This document shows, in pieces, positions 7,224 to 17,805 of a stretch of 64,000 nucleotides of DNA. The number at the start of each line of letters is the position of its first letter. Position 1 is the stretch's first letter. A program made the translations under genes and the position numbers. The notes beneath the pieces were generated by a model. The model had not been told where the DNA came from. It worked only from the letters and a program-made list of their open reading frames with translations, and did no database searches. Source of the stretch: Williamsia sp. CHRR-6 (GTDB taxonomy: Bacteria > Actinomycetota > Actinomycetes > Mycobacteriales > Mycobacteriaceae); contig NZ_JAHCSG010000005.1 in NCBI RefSeq assembly GCF_018474015.1, positions 62,001 through 126,000 on the forward strand, written 5' to 3'.

Positions 7224-10200
7224 GGTCCGCTTCTCCGACGCCGGGTAGGCGGTACCGACCTGCTCGGCGAACAGACTGATCCGCATCTCCTCGATCATCC
7301 AGTGGATCTGCTCGTTGACCACTGCGCGTCTGTCCGGCGTCACCCGGGCGACAGCCCGGTTCCATTCGGCCACAATGCGATCGACTGCCTCGAGGCCGCG
7401 TCGGTCGGTGGCCGCAGCCGCAGGCAGCCGCGACAGTCGCCGTTCGATTCCGTCGAGATAGGCCGGTAACCGCGCCAGGTGTACACCGGCGGTCTCGGCG
7501 ATGAATCCGTCGTAGATCAGGTGATCGAGTTGATCACGAGCGTCCTCGGTCGCGTCTGCGGCACCCAGCCGCTCCAGTTGGGCTCGGATGGGTGCCACCC
7601 AGACCAGTGCCTGCGCCGCAGACCGCAGCACCGAGCGAGCGTCGCCGCGAGCGCGTTGGGCCACCGCGGCGCGCAATGCTGCGAACTGCTCGGGCGTGCG
7701 CACCGATCCGGTGTCGCCGACCGCATCGCGGATGGCCGCGCGCATGCAGTCGGCGAACAGTGCGGTCGCATCACGGTAGGGGCTCTGCGACAACGCGATG
7801 CGCTGCTCCACACTCAACTCCGCCACCGCTCCGGCTTTCAGCGGCGGGATCGACAGCTCGAGCAGCCGCCGGATGGCCAGGTGAGTCTGGGCCCGGGCGG
7901 TCGCGGCCGAGGTGGCAAGGTCGGTGACGACCCCGGTCTCGGTGGCGCGCAGGGTTGGATAGCTCGTCACGCGCTGGCCGGCCACGGTTTCGGTGATCGA
8001 CTCATCCAGCGTCCCGATGCCCGCTGCGCTCCACTCGGTGTACACGATCGGGGCCGCTCGAGGCGTCGCGGCCGGGGTCGTGTGGGTGGACGATCGCCCG
8101 CGCGTGCCACCGGTCGTGCGGGTCGGCTCACCGCGTGCAGCGGGCCGCAGGGCGGCGGTGAGCTCGGCCAGGGTGGGTGCGGTGGCCAGCACCGAACCGT
8201 CGGCGTCAGTGGCCGCGAACGCCATCCGCAGATGATCGGGTAGCCGGGTCTGATCGAAATCATCGGCGCCGACCACCACACCGGTCTGCCGGGTGAGCTC
8301 GCGGGCCAACCCGCTGGTCAGGGGTTCGCTGCGCGGGGTCAGTGCAGCCAATGCTCGCACTGCGACGTCGGCGGCCGGCCCCAGCTGTCGGCGCACCGAT
8401 TTCGGCAGTGTCCGTACCAGCGCCACCGCCAGTTCGTCACGCAGTCCTGGCACCAGCCAGTCGAAGCCGGACGGGCGGATACGAGGCAGCAGCGGCAGCG
8501 GAATACACACCGTCACGCCGTCGTGTTCGGATCCCGGGGTGAACTGGTAGACCAATGGCAACCGAGCCTCACCCTGCTGCCAGTGGTCGGGGAAGTCGCC
8601 CGAGGCGACGGTCGTGGTGTCGGAGATGTCGGCGATCGACAGATCAAGCAGTGTCGGCTGCTTCTTGCGGGTGCGCTTCCACCAGGTGTCGAAGTGGGCT
8701 CCGGAGACCACCTCTGCCCCGATCCGGGTCTCGTAGAACTCGAACAACTTCTCGTCGTCGACGACCAGATCGCCACGGCGCGAGCGGGTCTCGAGTTCAC
8801 GGGCCTCGTCAAGCACGGTCTGGTTGCGGGTGAAGAAGGCGTGGGGGGTGCGCCAGTCGCCCTCGACGAGAGCGTGCCTGATGAACAGCTCGCGCGACTC
8901 CTCGGCGTCGATTCGGCCGTAGGGCACCGCGCGGCGGGCGACCAGCGGCACACCGTAGAGCGTCACCCGCTCGTAGGCCATGGCGGAGGCTCGCTTGGAT
9001 GACCAGTGCGGTTCGCTGTAGGACCGTTTGACCAGCGGCCCGGCCAGCTTCTCGGCCCATTCCGGTTCGATCGAGGCGACGGTCCGGGCGAACAGCCGCG
9101 AGGTCTCGACGACCTCGGCGGCCATCACGAACCGTGGCGGCTTGCCGGCAAGCGGTGACCCGGGAAACACGACAAACCGAGTTCCGCGGGCGCCCTGGAA
9201 TTCTCGGCTGTCGCCGTCGCGTACACCGATGTGGCCCAGAAGACCCGCGAGCAGCGACTGGTGGACCGATGTCGCCGACGTCGGCTCGGTGTTGGGGGTC
9301 CACCCCTTGTCGGCGACGATTCGCGACAGCTGCTGGTGCAGCTCTCGCCATTCCCGAATACGTAACCAGTGCAGGAACTCTCGCTCGCACTGGCGGCGGA
9401 ACTGGTTGCCCGACATCTCGGTTCGGGCCTGCTGCAGGTGGTTCCACAGCATCACGATCGACAGGAAGTCCGATCCGGGGACGTGGAAGCGGGCGTGGGC
9501 GGTGTCGGCGGCCTGCCGATGCTCCACCGGTCGCTCACGCACATCGGGCAGCGACAGTGCCGAGACGATGACCAACACCTCGGCCAGCGCGCCGTTCTCA
9601 CGGGCGGCCACCAGCATCCGGGCCCAGCGCGGGTCGACGGGAAGGTCGGACAGGTCCCGGCCGACCGGCGTCAGGTTGCGATCTGCGCCGCGTCCGTCGA
9701 TGGCACCGAGTTCTTCGAGCAACGCGACGCCGTCGCGCACCGCGCGCGGGTCGGGAGGTTCGACGAACGGAAAGGCGTCGATGTCGCCGAGCCCGAGCGC
9801 GGTCATCGTGAGGATCACCGATGCGAGGTTGGTGCGCAGGATCTCCGGTTCGGTGAACTCGGGCCGAGCCGCAAAGTCGTCCTCGCTGTAGAGGCGGATG
9901 CAGATGCCGTCGGCCACGCGCCCGCAGCGACCCGCGCGCTGCCGGGCGCTGGCTTGAGAGATGGGTTCGACCGGAAGGCGTTGCACCTTGGTGCGCACCG
10001 AGTATCGCGAGATGCGCGCGGTGCCGACATCGATCACGAAGCGGATGCCCGGCACCGTCAGCGAGGTCTCTGCGATGTTGGTGGACAACACGATTCGACG
10101 CCGGTCGCTGGTGGCGAACACCTTGTGCTGATCGGCGGTGGACAGGCGCGAGAACAACGGCAGGATGTCTATGCCACGGTCGCGCAACGATCCCAGCGCA

Positions 10201-11150
10201 TCGGCGGTGTCACGGATCTCGCGTTCGGTGGCCAGGAACACCAGGATGTCCCCGGGGCCCGCGCGGCACAGTTCGTCGACGGCGCGACTGATCGCGTCGA
10301 TCTGGTCGAGGTCTTCGTGGTCGTCGTCGGGGTCGGCGCTCTCGCGCGGCCGGTAACGCACCTCCACGGGATAGGTGCGCCCCGACACCGAGATGATCGG
10401 CACCGGACGGTCGTCGGTGGCGAAATGGTCGGCGAAGCGCCCGGGGTCGATGGTGGCCGAGGTGATGATCACCAGCAGGTCAGGTCGGCGCGGCAACAGC
10501 TGCTTGAGATAGCCGAGGATGAAATCGATGGTGAGGCTGCGCTCGTGGGCCTCGTCGACGATGATCGTGTCGTAGGCGCGCAGCATCGGATCGCGACCGA
10601 TCTCGCGCAGCAGGATGCCGTCGGTCATCACCTTGACCAGGGTGTCGTCGCGGGTTCGGTCGTCGAACCGCACCGCGAAACCTACCGTCTCACCCAGCTC
10701 GGTATGGGTTTCTTCGGCTATTCGCGCGGCTACCGACCGGGCTGCGATCCGGCGCGGCTGGGTGTGCCCGATCATTCCGCGCACACCGCGGCCGAGTTCC
10801 AGACAGATCTTGGGTAGCTGGGTGGTCTTGCCCGACCCGGTCTCGCCGGCCACCACCACCACCTGACGATCACGCAGGGCATCGCTGATCTCATTGCGGG
10901 CCAACGAGATCGGCAGATCAGCGGGGTAGTCCAGTCGTGGGACCGCAGCGCGACGCCGGGCGGTCCGGGTGCGCGCGGCCTGCAGCGCTCCGGCGAAGCG
11001 ATTGCGGTCGGTGTCGGTGCGGGCCGCGCGGCGTCGGCGTTTGAGTCGGAACTCGTCGGCGATGGACACCTCGGTCCAGTCGATGACCGCCGGCTCATGG
11101 CCGCGGTCGACCGGTTCGGGGGTGTGGTCGGTGATGGGTGGGTGGGCCAT
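7194..11150 (-). CDS. hrpA: ATP-dependent RNA helicase HrpA
   Basis: Large DEAH-box RNA helicase of 1318 residues, the usual length for bacterial HrpA. Seen: Walker A GETGSGKT at 102-109, DEAH at 199-202, SAT motif, the motif-[10 protein letters not shown], the HA2/OB region, and the long C-terminal DUF3418 domain. E. coli HrpA has been linked to mRNA processing and rescue of collided ribosomes; the role here is inferred from that. The start is placed at the ATG at 11150 (MAHPPITD); 26 further open codons upstream are less conserved in appearance. It is 43 nt after the DUF3516 helicase gene and probably co-transcribed with it. Confidence 0.93.
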   Translation of the reverse strand: MAHPPITDHTPEPVDRGHEPAVIDWTEVSIADEFRLKRRRRAARTDTDRNRFAGALQAARTRTARRRAAVPRLDYPADLPISLARNEISDALRDRQVVVVAGETGSGKTTQLPKICLELGRGVRGMIGHTQPRRIAARSVAARIAEETHTELGETVGFAVRFDDRTRDDTLVKVMTDGILLREIGRDPMLRAYDTIIVDEAHERSLTIDFILGYLKQLLPRRPDLLVIITSATIDPGRFADHFATDDRPVPIISVSGRTYPVEVRYRPRESADPDDDHEDLDQIDAISRAVDELCRAGPGDILVFLATEREIRDTADALGSLRDRGIDILPLFSRLSTADQHKVFATSDRRRIVLSTNIAETSLTVPGIRFVIDVGTARISRYSVRTKVQRLPVEPISQASARQRAGRCGRVADGICIRLYSEDDFAARPEFTEPEILRTNLASVILTMTALGLGDIDAFPFVEPPDPRAVRDGVALLEELGAIDGRGADRNLTPVGRDLSDLPVDPRWARMLVAARENGALAEVLVIVSALSLPDVRERPVEHRQAADTAHARFHVPGSDFLSIVMLWNHLQQARTEMSGNQFRRQCEREFLHWLRIREWRELHQQLSRIVADKGWTPNTEPTSATSVHQSLLAGLLGHIGVRDGDSREFQGARGTRFVVFPGSPLAGKPPRFVMAAEVVETSRLFARTVASIEPEWAEKLAGPLVKRSYSEPHWSSKRASAMAYERVTLYGVPLVARRAVPYGRIDAEESRELFIRHALVEGDWRTPHAFFTRNQTVLDEARELETRSRRGDLVVDDEKLFEFYETRIGAEVVSGAHFDTWWKRTRKKQPTLLDLSIADISDTTTVASGDFPDHWQQGEARLPLVYQFTPGSEHDGVTVCIPLPLLPRIRPSGFDWLVPGLRDELAVALVRTLPKSVRRQLGPAADVAVRALAALTPRSEPLTSGLARELTRQTGVVVGADDFDQTRLPDHLRMAFAATDADGSVLATAPTLAELTAALRPAARGEPTRTTGGTRGRSSTHTTPAATPRAAPIVYTEWSAAGIGTLDESITETVAGQRVTSYPTLRATETGVVTDLATSAATARAQTHLAIRRLLELSIPPLKAGAVAELSVEQRIALSQSPYRDATALFADCMRAAIRDAVGDTGSVRTPEQFAALRAAVAQRARGDARSVLRSAAQALVWVAPIRAQLERLGAADATEDARDQLDHLIYDGFIAETAGVHLARLPAYLDGIERRLSRLPAAAATDRRGLEAVDRIVAEWNRAVARVTPDRRAVVNEQIHWMIEEMRISLFAEQVGTAYPASEKRTSAAIAALCR

Positions 11151-11193
11151 GATCACCCCAGGATATTCGTCCCCGACGTGGCCTCCGTGCGTG

Positions 11194-13689
11194 TCACCCG
11201 GCGATGACCTCGACGTCGCGGATGACACAGCTGCCGTCGGATTCCTCGTTTGCGAGGTCGGGGAGATCGACCTGCGCGGTCAGTGCCCAGCCGCGATCGC
11301 CATCGGGGTCGTCGATGGTCTGGCGTACCCGCCACACCGTCTGGGACTCGTCGAGGGAGAACAGCTGCGGGCTGCGGGCGTCGGGGCCTGTCCCGATCTC
11401 GTCGTACTCGTCGAAATACTCGGCGAACTCTGCACGCCAGTCGAGGTCGGGATGCATGGCGTGCAAGGTGGCCCAATTGCGACGAGCGGCCGCGCTGACG
11501 ATGGCGAACATGTGGTTGCGCACCTGCACGCGGCAGGCCCGCAGGTTGGGTCCCGCCGCGCGCGGTGCGGTTGGTTCGCCACCGGAATCGGCGTCGGGGT
11601 GGGTCAGTTGTTCCCACTCGTCGATGAGGCTCGAGTCGACCCGCCGGACGAGGTCCCCGAGCCATTCGATGAGGTCGTCGAGCTCGGGGGTGTGTTGGGC
11701 GGTGGGCAGCCCGTGACGGGCGGCGCGGTAGACGTCGGTGAGATACCGCAGCACCACGCCCTCGCTGCGTGCCAACTTGTAGCGGGCCACGAATTCCGTG
11801 AAACCCATTGCCTGTTCGATCATCTCGCGCACAACCGACTTCGGTGACGGCGGTGTCCCCGATACCCACGGGTGGCCACGGCGGTACATCTCGAAGGCGG
11901 CGTCGAGCAGGTCGGCCAGCGGCTTGGGGTGATCGACCTCCTCCAGCAGTTCCATCCGTTCCTCGTATTCGATTCCGTCGCTTTTCATCTCGGCGATCGC
12001 GGTGTCGCGGGCGGCGGAGCGTTGGGCGGCCAACACCTGACGCGGATCCTCGACGATTGACTCGACCACCGAGATCGCGTCGAGTGCGTACCCGGGATCG
12101 GCAGGATCGAGGATTTCCAGTGCGGCGATCGCGAACGATGACAACGGATTGGACAGGGCGAAGTTGGCTGGGACGTCGGCGGTGAGTGCCACCATCTTTC
12201 CGTCGGCATCAGGCTCCACCCGCTCCACCAGCCCTGCGGTGAGCAGGCCGCGATAGATCTCGATGGTGCGCAAGATGTGACGACGCTGTCGTTCGCGGGG
12301 TTCGTGGTTGTGCTCCAACAGATGTCGCATGGAGGTGAAGCAGTTCGCCGGGCGGGCGATCACGTCGATGACCATCGACGTCGACACCCGGAAATGCGAC
12401 CGCAGCGGCTCCGGTGGGGCAGCGATGAGCCGTTCGAAGGTGGGCTCGCCCCAGGAGACGAACCCCTCGGGTGCCTTCTTGCGCTGAATCTTCTTGAGTT
12501 TCTTCGGGTCGTCGCCCGCGCGGGCCGCGGCTCGCGCGTTCTCTACATCGTGTTCGGGAGCTTGGGCCACCACGTAGCCCACCGAGTCGTAGCCGGCTCG
12601 TCCGGCGCGTCCGACGATCTGGTGGAACTCACGCGCCTGCAGGTGTCGGGTCTTGACGCCGTCATACTTGGTCAGTCCGGTCAGCAGGACGGTGCGGATG
12701 GGGACGTTGATCCCCACACCCAGGGTGTCGGTGCCGGCGATGACCCGCAGAAGTCCCTGCTGGGCAAGTCGTTCCACGAGACGCCGATAGCGGGGCAGCA
12801 TGCCCGCGTGGTGGACGCCGATACCCGATCGCACAAGTTTCGACAGGGTTGCGCCGAAGCCTGCGGAGAACCGGAAGTCGCCGATCTCGGCGGCGATCGC
12901 GTCGCGCTGGGCGCGGTCGATGATCTTGGCGCTCAGCAGGGCTTGGGCGCGCTCGACGGCAGATTGCTGGGTGAAGTGCACGACGTAGATCGGGGCGCGG
13001 TCGTCTTCGATGAGCCGTTCGATGGTCTCGTGCACTGCGGTCAGCACGTAGGAGTACTGCAGGGGGACCGGGCGGGTGGTGCCGGTGATGTCGGCGGTTG
13101 TTCGTCCGGTGCGATCGGTGAGGTCGTCGACGAAGAAGCTCACGTCGCCCAACGTCGCCGACATGAGCAGGAACTGTGCGTGCGGCAACTCGATGAGCGG
13201 CACCTGCCACGCCCAGCCGCGCTCGGTGTCGCCGTAGTAGTGGAACTCGTCCATCACCACCAGACCCACATCGGCGTCGGCGCCGCGCCGCAGGGCCAGA
13301 TTTGCCAACACCTCGGCGGTGGCGCAGATGATCGGAGCCTCAGGGTTGACGGTGGCGTCGCCGGTCATCATGCCCACCAGTTCGGCGCCGAATTGCGTGC
13401 AGAGGTCGAAGAACTTCTCGCTGACGAGAGCTTTGATGGGCGCGGTGTAAAACGTCCGTTCGCCCCGAGCGAGCGCGAAGTAGGCAGCGCCACTGGCGAC
13501 CAACGACTTTCCCGAGCCGGTGGGGGTGGAGAGGATGACGTTGGAACCCGACACCAACTCCAGCAGTGCTTCCTCCTGCGCCGGGTATGGGGTCAGGCCC
13601 CGGCCGGCGGCCCAGCCGACGAAATGCTCGAAGGCTTCGTCGGCGTCACCTGCGGCCGCGACCGACAGCGGCGCGGCCTGCGCGTTCAC
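11194..13689 (-). CDS. DExH-box helicase with C-terminal DUF3516 domain
   Basis: Superfamily 2 helicase of 831 residues. Seen: Walker A TPTGSGKS at 55-62, motif II DEFH at 147-150, SAT, a GVHHAGM motif, TDTLGVGIN and QIVGRAGRAG, i.e. the Ski2-like/HelY core; the C-terminal ~400 residues match the actinobacterial DUF3516 region. Substrate unknown, probably RNA by analogy with Ski2-like proteins. It overlaps the upstream PAC2 gene by 4 nt (ATGA) and is followed by hrpA, giving two RNA-type helicases and a PAC2 protein in one likely operon. Confidence 0.88.
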   Translation of the reverse strand: MNAQAAPLSVAAAGDADEAFEHFVGWAAGRGLTPYPAQEEALLELVSGSNVILSTPTGSGKSLVASGAAYFALARGERTFYTAPIKALVSEKFFDLCTQFGAELVGMMTGDATVNPEAPIICATAEVLANLALRRGADADVGLVVMDEFHYYGDTERGWAWQVPLIELPHAQFLLMSATLGDVSFFVDDLTDRTGRTTADITGTTRPVPLQYSYVLTAVHETIERLIEDDRAPIYVVHFTQQSAVERAQALLSAKIIDRAQRDAIAAEIGDFRFSAGFGATLSKLVRSGIGVHHAGMLPRYRRLVERLAQQGLLRVIAGTDTLGVGINVPIRTVLLTGLTKYDGVKTRHLQAREFHQIVGRAGRAGYDSVGYVVAQAPEHDVENARAAARAGDDPKKLKKIQRKKAPEGFVSWGEPTFERLIAAPPEPLRSHFRVSTSMVIDVIARPANCFTSMRHLLEHNHEPRERQRRHILRTIEIYRGLLTAGLVERVEPDADGKMVALTADVPANFALSNPLSSFAIAALEILDPADPGYALDAISVVESIVEDPRQVLAAQRSAARDTAIAEMKSDGIEYEERMELLEEVDHPKPLADLLDAAFEMYRRGHPWVSGTPPSPKSVVREMIEQAMGFTEFVARYKLARSEGVVLRYLTDVYRAARHGLPTAQHTPELDDLIEWLGDLVRRVDSSLIDEWEQLTHPDADSGGEPTAPRAAGPNLRACRVQVRNHMFAIVSAAARRNWATLHAMHPDLDWRAEFAEYFDEYDEIGTGPDARSPQLFSLDESQTVWRVRQTIDDPDGDRGWALTAQVDLPDLANEESDGSCVIRDVEVIAG

Positions 13690-14753
13690 GCCTCGGGATC
13701 TCGATCCTCGGCGGCGTGGCGTCCGCCGCTGCGCCGCGGCGGGGCATCGTCGTGACGTTCATCGGATTCGGGGCTTACCTGAGACGGCGCGCCGGGCTCG
13801 GTGGTCGAGGCGTCGGCCTCGGTGTCGCCAGGCGACCCCAGGTTGTCCTGTTCGGCGAGGTAACGCTCGAGTTCGGCTCCCAGCTCGTCACCGCTGGGCA
13901 GTTTTTCCTCTGCGGCCAGCAGCGATGCCTTCTCGTCGGCGGCGGCGGTGAACGCGTCGTACTGGCTTTCCAACGCGGCCACCACCGACTCCACCTCGGT
14001 GTTGCCTGCGACCTCGGAGTCGATCTGGGCGCGGACGGTGCCCGCTGCGTTCTCCAGCGCTGCCACCGGCAGGTCCAGGCCGGCCACGGTCGAGAGCGTC
14101 TCGATGAGTCGTGCTGAGGCGGCCGGGTACTGCGCCTGCGACAGGTAGTGCGGCACGTGCACCGACAGTCCGGCCGTGGAGTAGCCGTGTTGCGCCATCC
14201 GCAGCTCGACAAGCATGGAGGCGCTGGCCGGGATCTTCAGTTCGCTGCCCCACCGCGGCAGATCACCCAACATCGTCGGGTCTGACCCGTGCGCGGTGAT
14301 CGTCGATGGACGGGTGTGGGGGATGGCCATCGGGATGGCGTTGAGCCCGATCACCGAGGACACGTTGAAGTGGTCGGACAGTCGCCGCACAGCGTCGACG
14401 AATCGCTCCCAGCGCAGATCGGGCTCGGCCCCGGCCAATAGCAGGAACGGACGGCCGCTGTTGTCGCGAATGGCGTGAATGGTCAGCGACGGCATCTCGA
14501 CGTCGGTGAACTCTTCGCCGGAGAAGGTCATCGTGGGTCGGCGTGAGCGGTAGTCGATGAGCTCGTCGGCGGAGAACGTGGCCACGAGTTCGGAGTCGAG
14601 GCTCTCACGCAGATGATCGGCGGCGAGTGCGACCGCATGTCCGGCGTCGGCGAATCCCTCCATGGCGTGGACGAGGACCGGGCCGGTTCCCTCCTCGCCG
14701 GTCACCTGTGGTGCCGGGAACTCCAACTCGTACAGCGTGGACTTGTCGTCCAT
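13686..14753 (-). CDS. PAC2 family protein (Rv2714-like)
   Basis: Conserved actinobacterial protein of 355 residues related to the PAC2 proteasome-assembly-chaperone fold. Residues 20-270 form the fold ([53 protein letters not shown]); the last 50 residues are charged and disordered. Molecular role unknown. Start ATG 14753 is preceded by AAGGAGGATCCG. It leads the run PAC2, DUF3516 helicase, hrpA. Confidence 0.88.
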   Translation of the reverse strand: MDDKSTLYELEFPAPQVTGEEGTGPVLVHAMEGFADAGHAVALAADHLRESLDSELVATFSADELIDYRSRRPTMTFSGEEFTDVEMPSLTIHAIRDNSGRPFLLLAGAEPDLRWERFVDAVRRLSDHFNVSSVIGLNAIPMAIPHTRPSTITAHGSDPTMLGDLPRWGSELKIPASASMLVELRMAQHGYSTAGLSVHVPHYLSQAQYPAASARLIETLSTVAGLDLPVAALENAAGTVRAQIDSEVAGNTEVESVVAALESQYDAFTAAADEKASLLAAEEKLPSGDELGAELERYLAEQDNLGSPGDTEADASTTEPGAPSQVSPESDERHDDAPPRRSGGRHAAEDRDPEA

Positions 14754-15128
14754 CGGATCCTCCTTCTCGACCTACATTGTCGCCCATCGCCTGGGCGCCA
14801 CCCAAACCTTGCGCTGATCGAGCGGTCAGAAGCCTGCCAGACACGGCGGGCGCAACGCCCAGAACGCGCCGAGTGGGAATTGCTCGCTGTGATGTGCAAC
14901 GACGGCAGTCGCTCCCCGGATTCCCCGACGTGCGCGAGCGCACAGGGTGTGGTGGTGCGCGAGCGCACAGGGTGTGGTGGTGCGCGAGCGCACAGGGTGT
15001 GGTGGTGCGCGAGCGCAGGCCGCGGAGTGTCAGCGCAGTCACGTGCACACATGGCAAGGTTGTCATCAATGCATGGGCGCGTGGCCTCGTCGGCCAGTGT
15101 TCGACACATCGAGAGGACAAGGACAGTC
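14754..15128. other. Intergenic region upstream of mscR with tandem repeat
   Basis: The 375-nt gap between the divergent PAC2 and mscR genes contains no convincing gene. Its main feature is the 25-bp tandem repeat at 14931-15017. The rest holds promoters for both directions that I could not place with confidence. Confidence 0.6.
14931..15017. repeat. 25-bp direct repeat, three full copies and a half, each with a TGCGC-N2-GCGCA palindrome
   Basis: Copies begin at 14931, 14956 and 14981, identical in all 25 bases, with a fourth truncated copy at 15006-15017. Every copy starts with TGCGCGAGCGCA, an inverted repeat with 5-bp arms. The array ends 111 nt before the mscR start codon. Period and palindromic core suggest a stacked operator; this is inference. 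Confidence 0.9.
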
Positions 15129-16217
15129 ATGTCACAGCAGGTTCGTGGAGTCGTGTCGCTTGGCAAGGGAGAGCCAACCCAACTGCGCACCATCGTCATT
15201 CCCGATCCGGGGCCGCGCGATGTCGTGGTGCGGGTGCAGGCGTGCGGGGTGTGCCACACCGACCTCGCCTACCGCGACGGTGGGATCAACGATGAGTATC
15301 CGTTCCTCCTCGGACATGAGGCGGCTGGCATCGTCGAGCAGATCGGTGACGAGGTCACCCACGTGGCGGTCGGCGACTTCGTGGTGTTGAACTGGCGCGC
15401 GGTGTGCGGCCAGTGTCGTGCCTGCAAGCGGGGACGCCCGTGGTACTGCTTCGACACCTTCAACGCCAGTGTCCCGATGACGCTGGAGGACGGCACCGCA
15501 CTCACCCCGGCGCTGGGTATCGGGGCTTTCGCCGACAAGACGCTGGTCCACGAGGGTCAGTGCACCAAGGTGGCATCCGACGCCGACCCGGCCGTGGCGG
15601 GTCTGCTGGGCTGCGGGGTGATGGCCGGGCTGGGTGCTGCGATGAACACCGGCAACGTGGGTCGGGGCGACAGTGTCGCGGTGATCGGCTGTGGCGGTGT
15701 GGGTGATGCTGCCATCGCCGGCGCGCGGCTGGCGGGGGCGTCGACGATCATCGCCGTCGATCGCGACGCCCGAAAGCTGGCCTGGGCCACAGACCTCGGC
15801 GCCACCCACACCATCGACGGCTCAGCGGTCGATGACGTGGTGGCCGCCGTCCAGGAGCTCACCGACGGTAACGGCGCCGACGTGGTGATCGACGCCGTCG
15901 GTCGTCCCGAGACCTACGAGACCGCTTTCTATGCACGCGATCTGGCGGGCACCGTGGTGCTGGTCGGGGTACCCACCCCGACCATGCGGCTGGAGTTGCC
16001 GCTGGTCGACTTCTTCTCTCGGGGCGGGGCGTTGAAGTCGTCCTGGTACGGCGACTGCCTACCCGAGCGTGACTTCCCGATGCTGATCGACCTCTATCAG
16101 CAGGGTCGGCTGCCGCTGGAGAAGTTCGTGTCCGAGCGCATCGGTCTCGACGAGATCGAAGCCGCCTTTCACAAGATGGAGGCCGGCGAGGTGCTGCGTT
16201 CGGTGGTGGTCCTGTGA
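15129..16217 (+). CDS. mscR: S-(hydroxymethyl)mycothiol dehydrogenase (mycothiol-dependent formaldehyde dehydrogenase)
   Basis: NAD- and zinc-dependent enzyme that oxidises the formaldehyde-mycothiol adduct to S-formylmycothiol; the family also reduces S-nitrosomycothiol. The 362-residue protein is a class III-like medium-chain alcohol dehydrogenase: catalytic zinc site Cys42 (GVCHTD) and His63-Glu64 (GHE), structural zinc Cys93, 96, 99 and 107, and Rossmann motif GCGGVGDA. Strong similarity to M. tuberculosis Rv2259 along its whole length. Start ATG 15129 chosen to match MSQxVRGV of the family. The next gene overlaps by 4 nt, matching the Rv2259-Rv2260 pair. Confidence 0.94.
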   Translation: MSQQVRGVVSLGKGEPTQLRTIVIPDPGPRDVVVRVQACGVCHTDLAYRDGGINDEYPFLLGHEAAGIVEQIGDEVTHVAVGDFVVLNWRAVCGQCRACKRGRPWYCFDTFNASVPMTLEDGTALTPALGIGAFADKTLVHEGQCTKVASDADPAVAGLLGCGVMAGLGAAMNTGNVGRGDSVAVIGCGGVGDAAIAGARLAGASTIIAVDRDARKLAWATDLGATHTIDGSAVDDVVAAVQELTDGNGADVVIDAVGRPETYETAFYARDLAGTVVLVGVPTPTMRLELPLVDFFSRGGALKSSWYGDCLPERDFPMLIDLYQQGRLPLEKFVSERIGLDEIEAAFHKMEAGEVLRSVVVL

Positions 16218-16840
16218 CGGTGCGCATCGACCATGTCGTCACCTCCGGCAGTTTCAGCCTCGACGGTGGCACCTGGGATGTCGAGAACAACATCTGGATC
16301 GTCGGCGACGACCACGAGGTGGTGATCATCGACGCCGCGCATGCAGCGGACCCGATCGTCGAGGCGGTGGCGGGGCGGACGGTCCGCGCCATCGTCGCCA
16401 CCCACGGACACAATGACCACATCACTGTTGCCCCGGAACTGTCCGAGCGCCTCGATGCGCCCGTCCTGCTGCACCCGGGTGACGACATGTTGTGGCGGGA
16501 CACCCATCCCGATGTGTCGCACGGCGACATCGAAGACGGCCAACGGATCTCGGTCGCCGGTACCGAACTGATCCTGATCAACACCCCAGGTCACTCGCCT
16601 GGATCGTGTTGTCTGTACCTGCCCGAGGCCGACGTGTTGTTCAGCGGAGACACACTGTTCTCGGGCGGTCCCGGCGCGACGGGTCGGTCCTTCTCGAGCT
16701 TCCCGACGATCATCGAGTCCATCCGCGACAAGATCTTCACCCTGCCGGCGGCGACCGAGGTGCGCACCGGGCACGGTGATTCGACTGCAGTGTCCGCGGA
16801 GGCGCCGCACCTCGAGGAGTGGATCGCGCGGGGACACTGA
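16214..16840 (+). CDS. MBL-fold metallo-hydrolase paired with mscR (Rv2260-like)
   Basis: Zinc hydrolase of the glyoxalase II-like metallo-beta-lactamase family, 208 residues. Metal ligands are visible: His64, His66, Asp68, His69 (THGHNDH), His127 (TPGHSPG) and Asp146 (FSGDTLF). Its GTG start overlaps the mscR stop (GTGA), so it is translationally coupled. A hydrolase for S-formylmycothiol, completing formaldehyde oxidation to formate, is a reasonable inference from the coupling; general thioester hydrolase is the safer label. Confidence 0.88.
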   Translation: MTVRIDHVVTSGSFSLDGGTWDVENNIWIVGDDHEVVIIDAAHAADPIVEAVAGRTVRAIVATHGHNDHITVAPELSERLDAPVLLHPGDDMLWRDTHPDVSHGDIEDGQRISVAGTELILINTPGHSPGSCCLYLPEADVLFSGDTLFSGGPGATGRSFSSFPTIIESIRDKIFTLPAATEVRTGHGDSTAVSAEAPHLEEWIARGH

Positions 16841-16937
16841 GGGGTCTGCGCATGTGGCCTGCCGGGCCTGCGCGAATGTGCATCGTCTGGACGTGTCGGT
16901 GACCAGAGGAGTCGGTTGCCGGTGGCACAGTGTGGGG

Positions 16938-17672
16938 ATGAAGCACAGCGTGGGGCGTCGGCGCCGACCGGGACACACGACCTCGCCCGCCGCCGTGGTC
17001 GCCGCCGCCGTGGTCGCCGTCGGCGTGGTTGCGGCCGCCGGTTGTTCCTCGGACACCGACGGATCCCCCCGCGCGGGCGACGGATCGTCTGGGTCACGAT
17101 CGCCGTCGACGGGTGCGATGGACCGCTATGCGTTGTCGCCGACAGACTTCCCGTCCTCCTACCCGGCGGTCCGGTTGAGTGGTGCACCGGCCGCCGAAGC
17201 GATGGCCGATGTCACCGGTCGCCCCCTGGCCGGGCAGGTCGACCCCGAAACCTGCCTGCCTCAACAGGTTCCGTCGGGTGTTGACGACGCAGTCGTCCTG
17301 GTCGGTCAATCGGCGGCTCAGGCGAACCTCACCGTGATCACCGTCCGCGTGAGCGTGGCGCTTGCGGAACTGTCCGCGCAGGTCGCGCGGTGTGCGACGT
17401 ACACGGTGATCGACGGTCCAGCCCGATCTGCGGTGCGGATGGAGGCGTTGCCGCCGTCGCCGGTGGCGTCCGACGCCACGCTGGCCTACCGACGTACGCT
17501 GCGCTCGTCCACTGCGCCGTCTGCACCGGTGCAGACCATGACCACCCTGGTCGCCCAGAATGCCGACATCCGGGTGTACGTCGAATACCGGTCGGTGGGA
17601 TCTGGTCCGCCAGACGGTGCCGCACTCGACGAGTTGTTCACCGCAGCGGTCAGCCGCGCGCGCGGACGCTGA
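16938..17672 (+). CDS. Predicted lipoprotein of unknown function
   Basis: Secreted, membrane-anchored protein of 244 residues. It opens with a basic n-region (KHSVGRRRRPGH), a hydrophobic stretch rich in Ala/Val and a lipobox-like VAAAGC, then a Ser/Gly/Asp linker and a folded domain containing two cysteines (CLPQQ and RCATYT) likely to form a disulfide. The pattern resembles sensor-type mycobacterial lipoproteins, but I do not recognise a named family with certainty. A GTG at 16932 is an alternative start. It follows the MBL gene by 97 nt. Confidence 0.75.
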   Translation: MKHSVGRRRRPGHTTSPAAVVAAAVVAVGVVAAAGCSSDTDGSPRAGDGSSGSRSPSTGAMDRYALSPTDFPSSYPAVRLSGAPAAEAMADVTGRPLAGQVDPETCLPQQVPSGVDDAVVLVGQSAAQANLTVITVRVSVALAELSAQVARCATYTVIDGPARSAVRMEALPPSPVASDATLAYRRTLRSSTAPSAPVQTMTTLVAQNADIRVYVEYRSVGSGPPDGAALDELFTAAVSRARGR

Positions 17673-17805
17673 TCCACCGGAGCCACGTCCGGGCTGTCCA
17701 CAGGCCGGCGCGGTCGTGGACAACTGTGGATCGATGAGTCGATGACCCGGGTTTTCGGCTCTTGGTGGACCGGGCGGGTCGGCACGGGTGATCAAGCTGT
17801 GTCCC

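Noticed and set aside
9369-10817. 482-codon open frame on the plus strand opposite hrpA
   Set aside because: It is antisense to a well-conserved helicase, has no family resemblance and shows the Gly/Arg/Val/His-rich makeup expected of a high-GC shadow frame.
12277-13755. 492-codon open frame opposite the DUF3516 helicase
   Set aside because: Shadow frame of a conserved gene; composition is dominated by Gly, Val, Asp, His without domain motifs.
14931-15017. Possible CRISPR array
   Set aside because: The 25-bp units follow one another directly with no spacers, and no cas gene is present.
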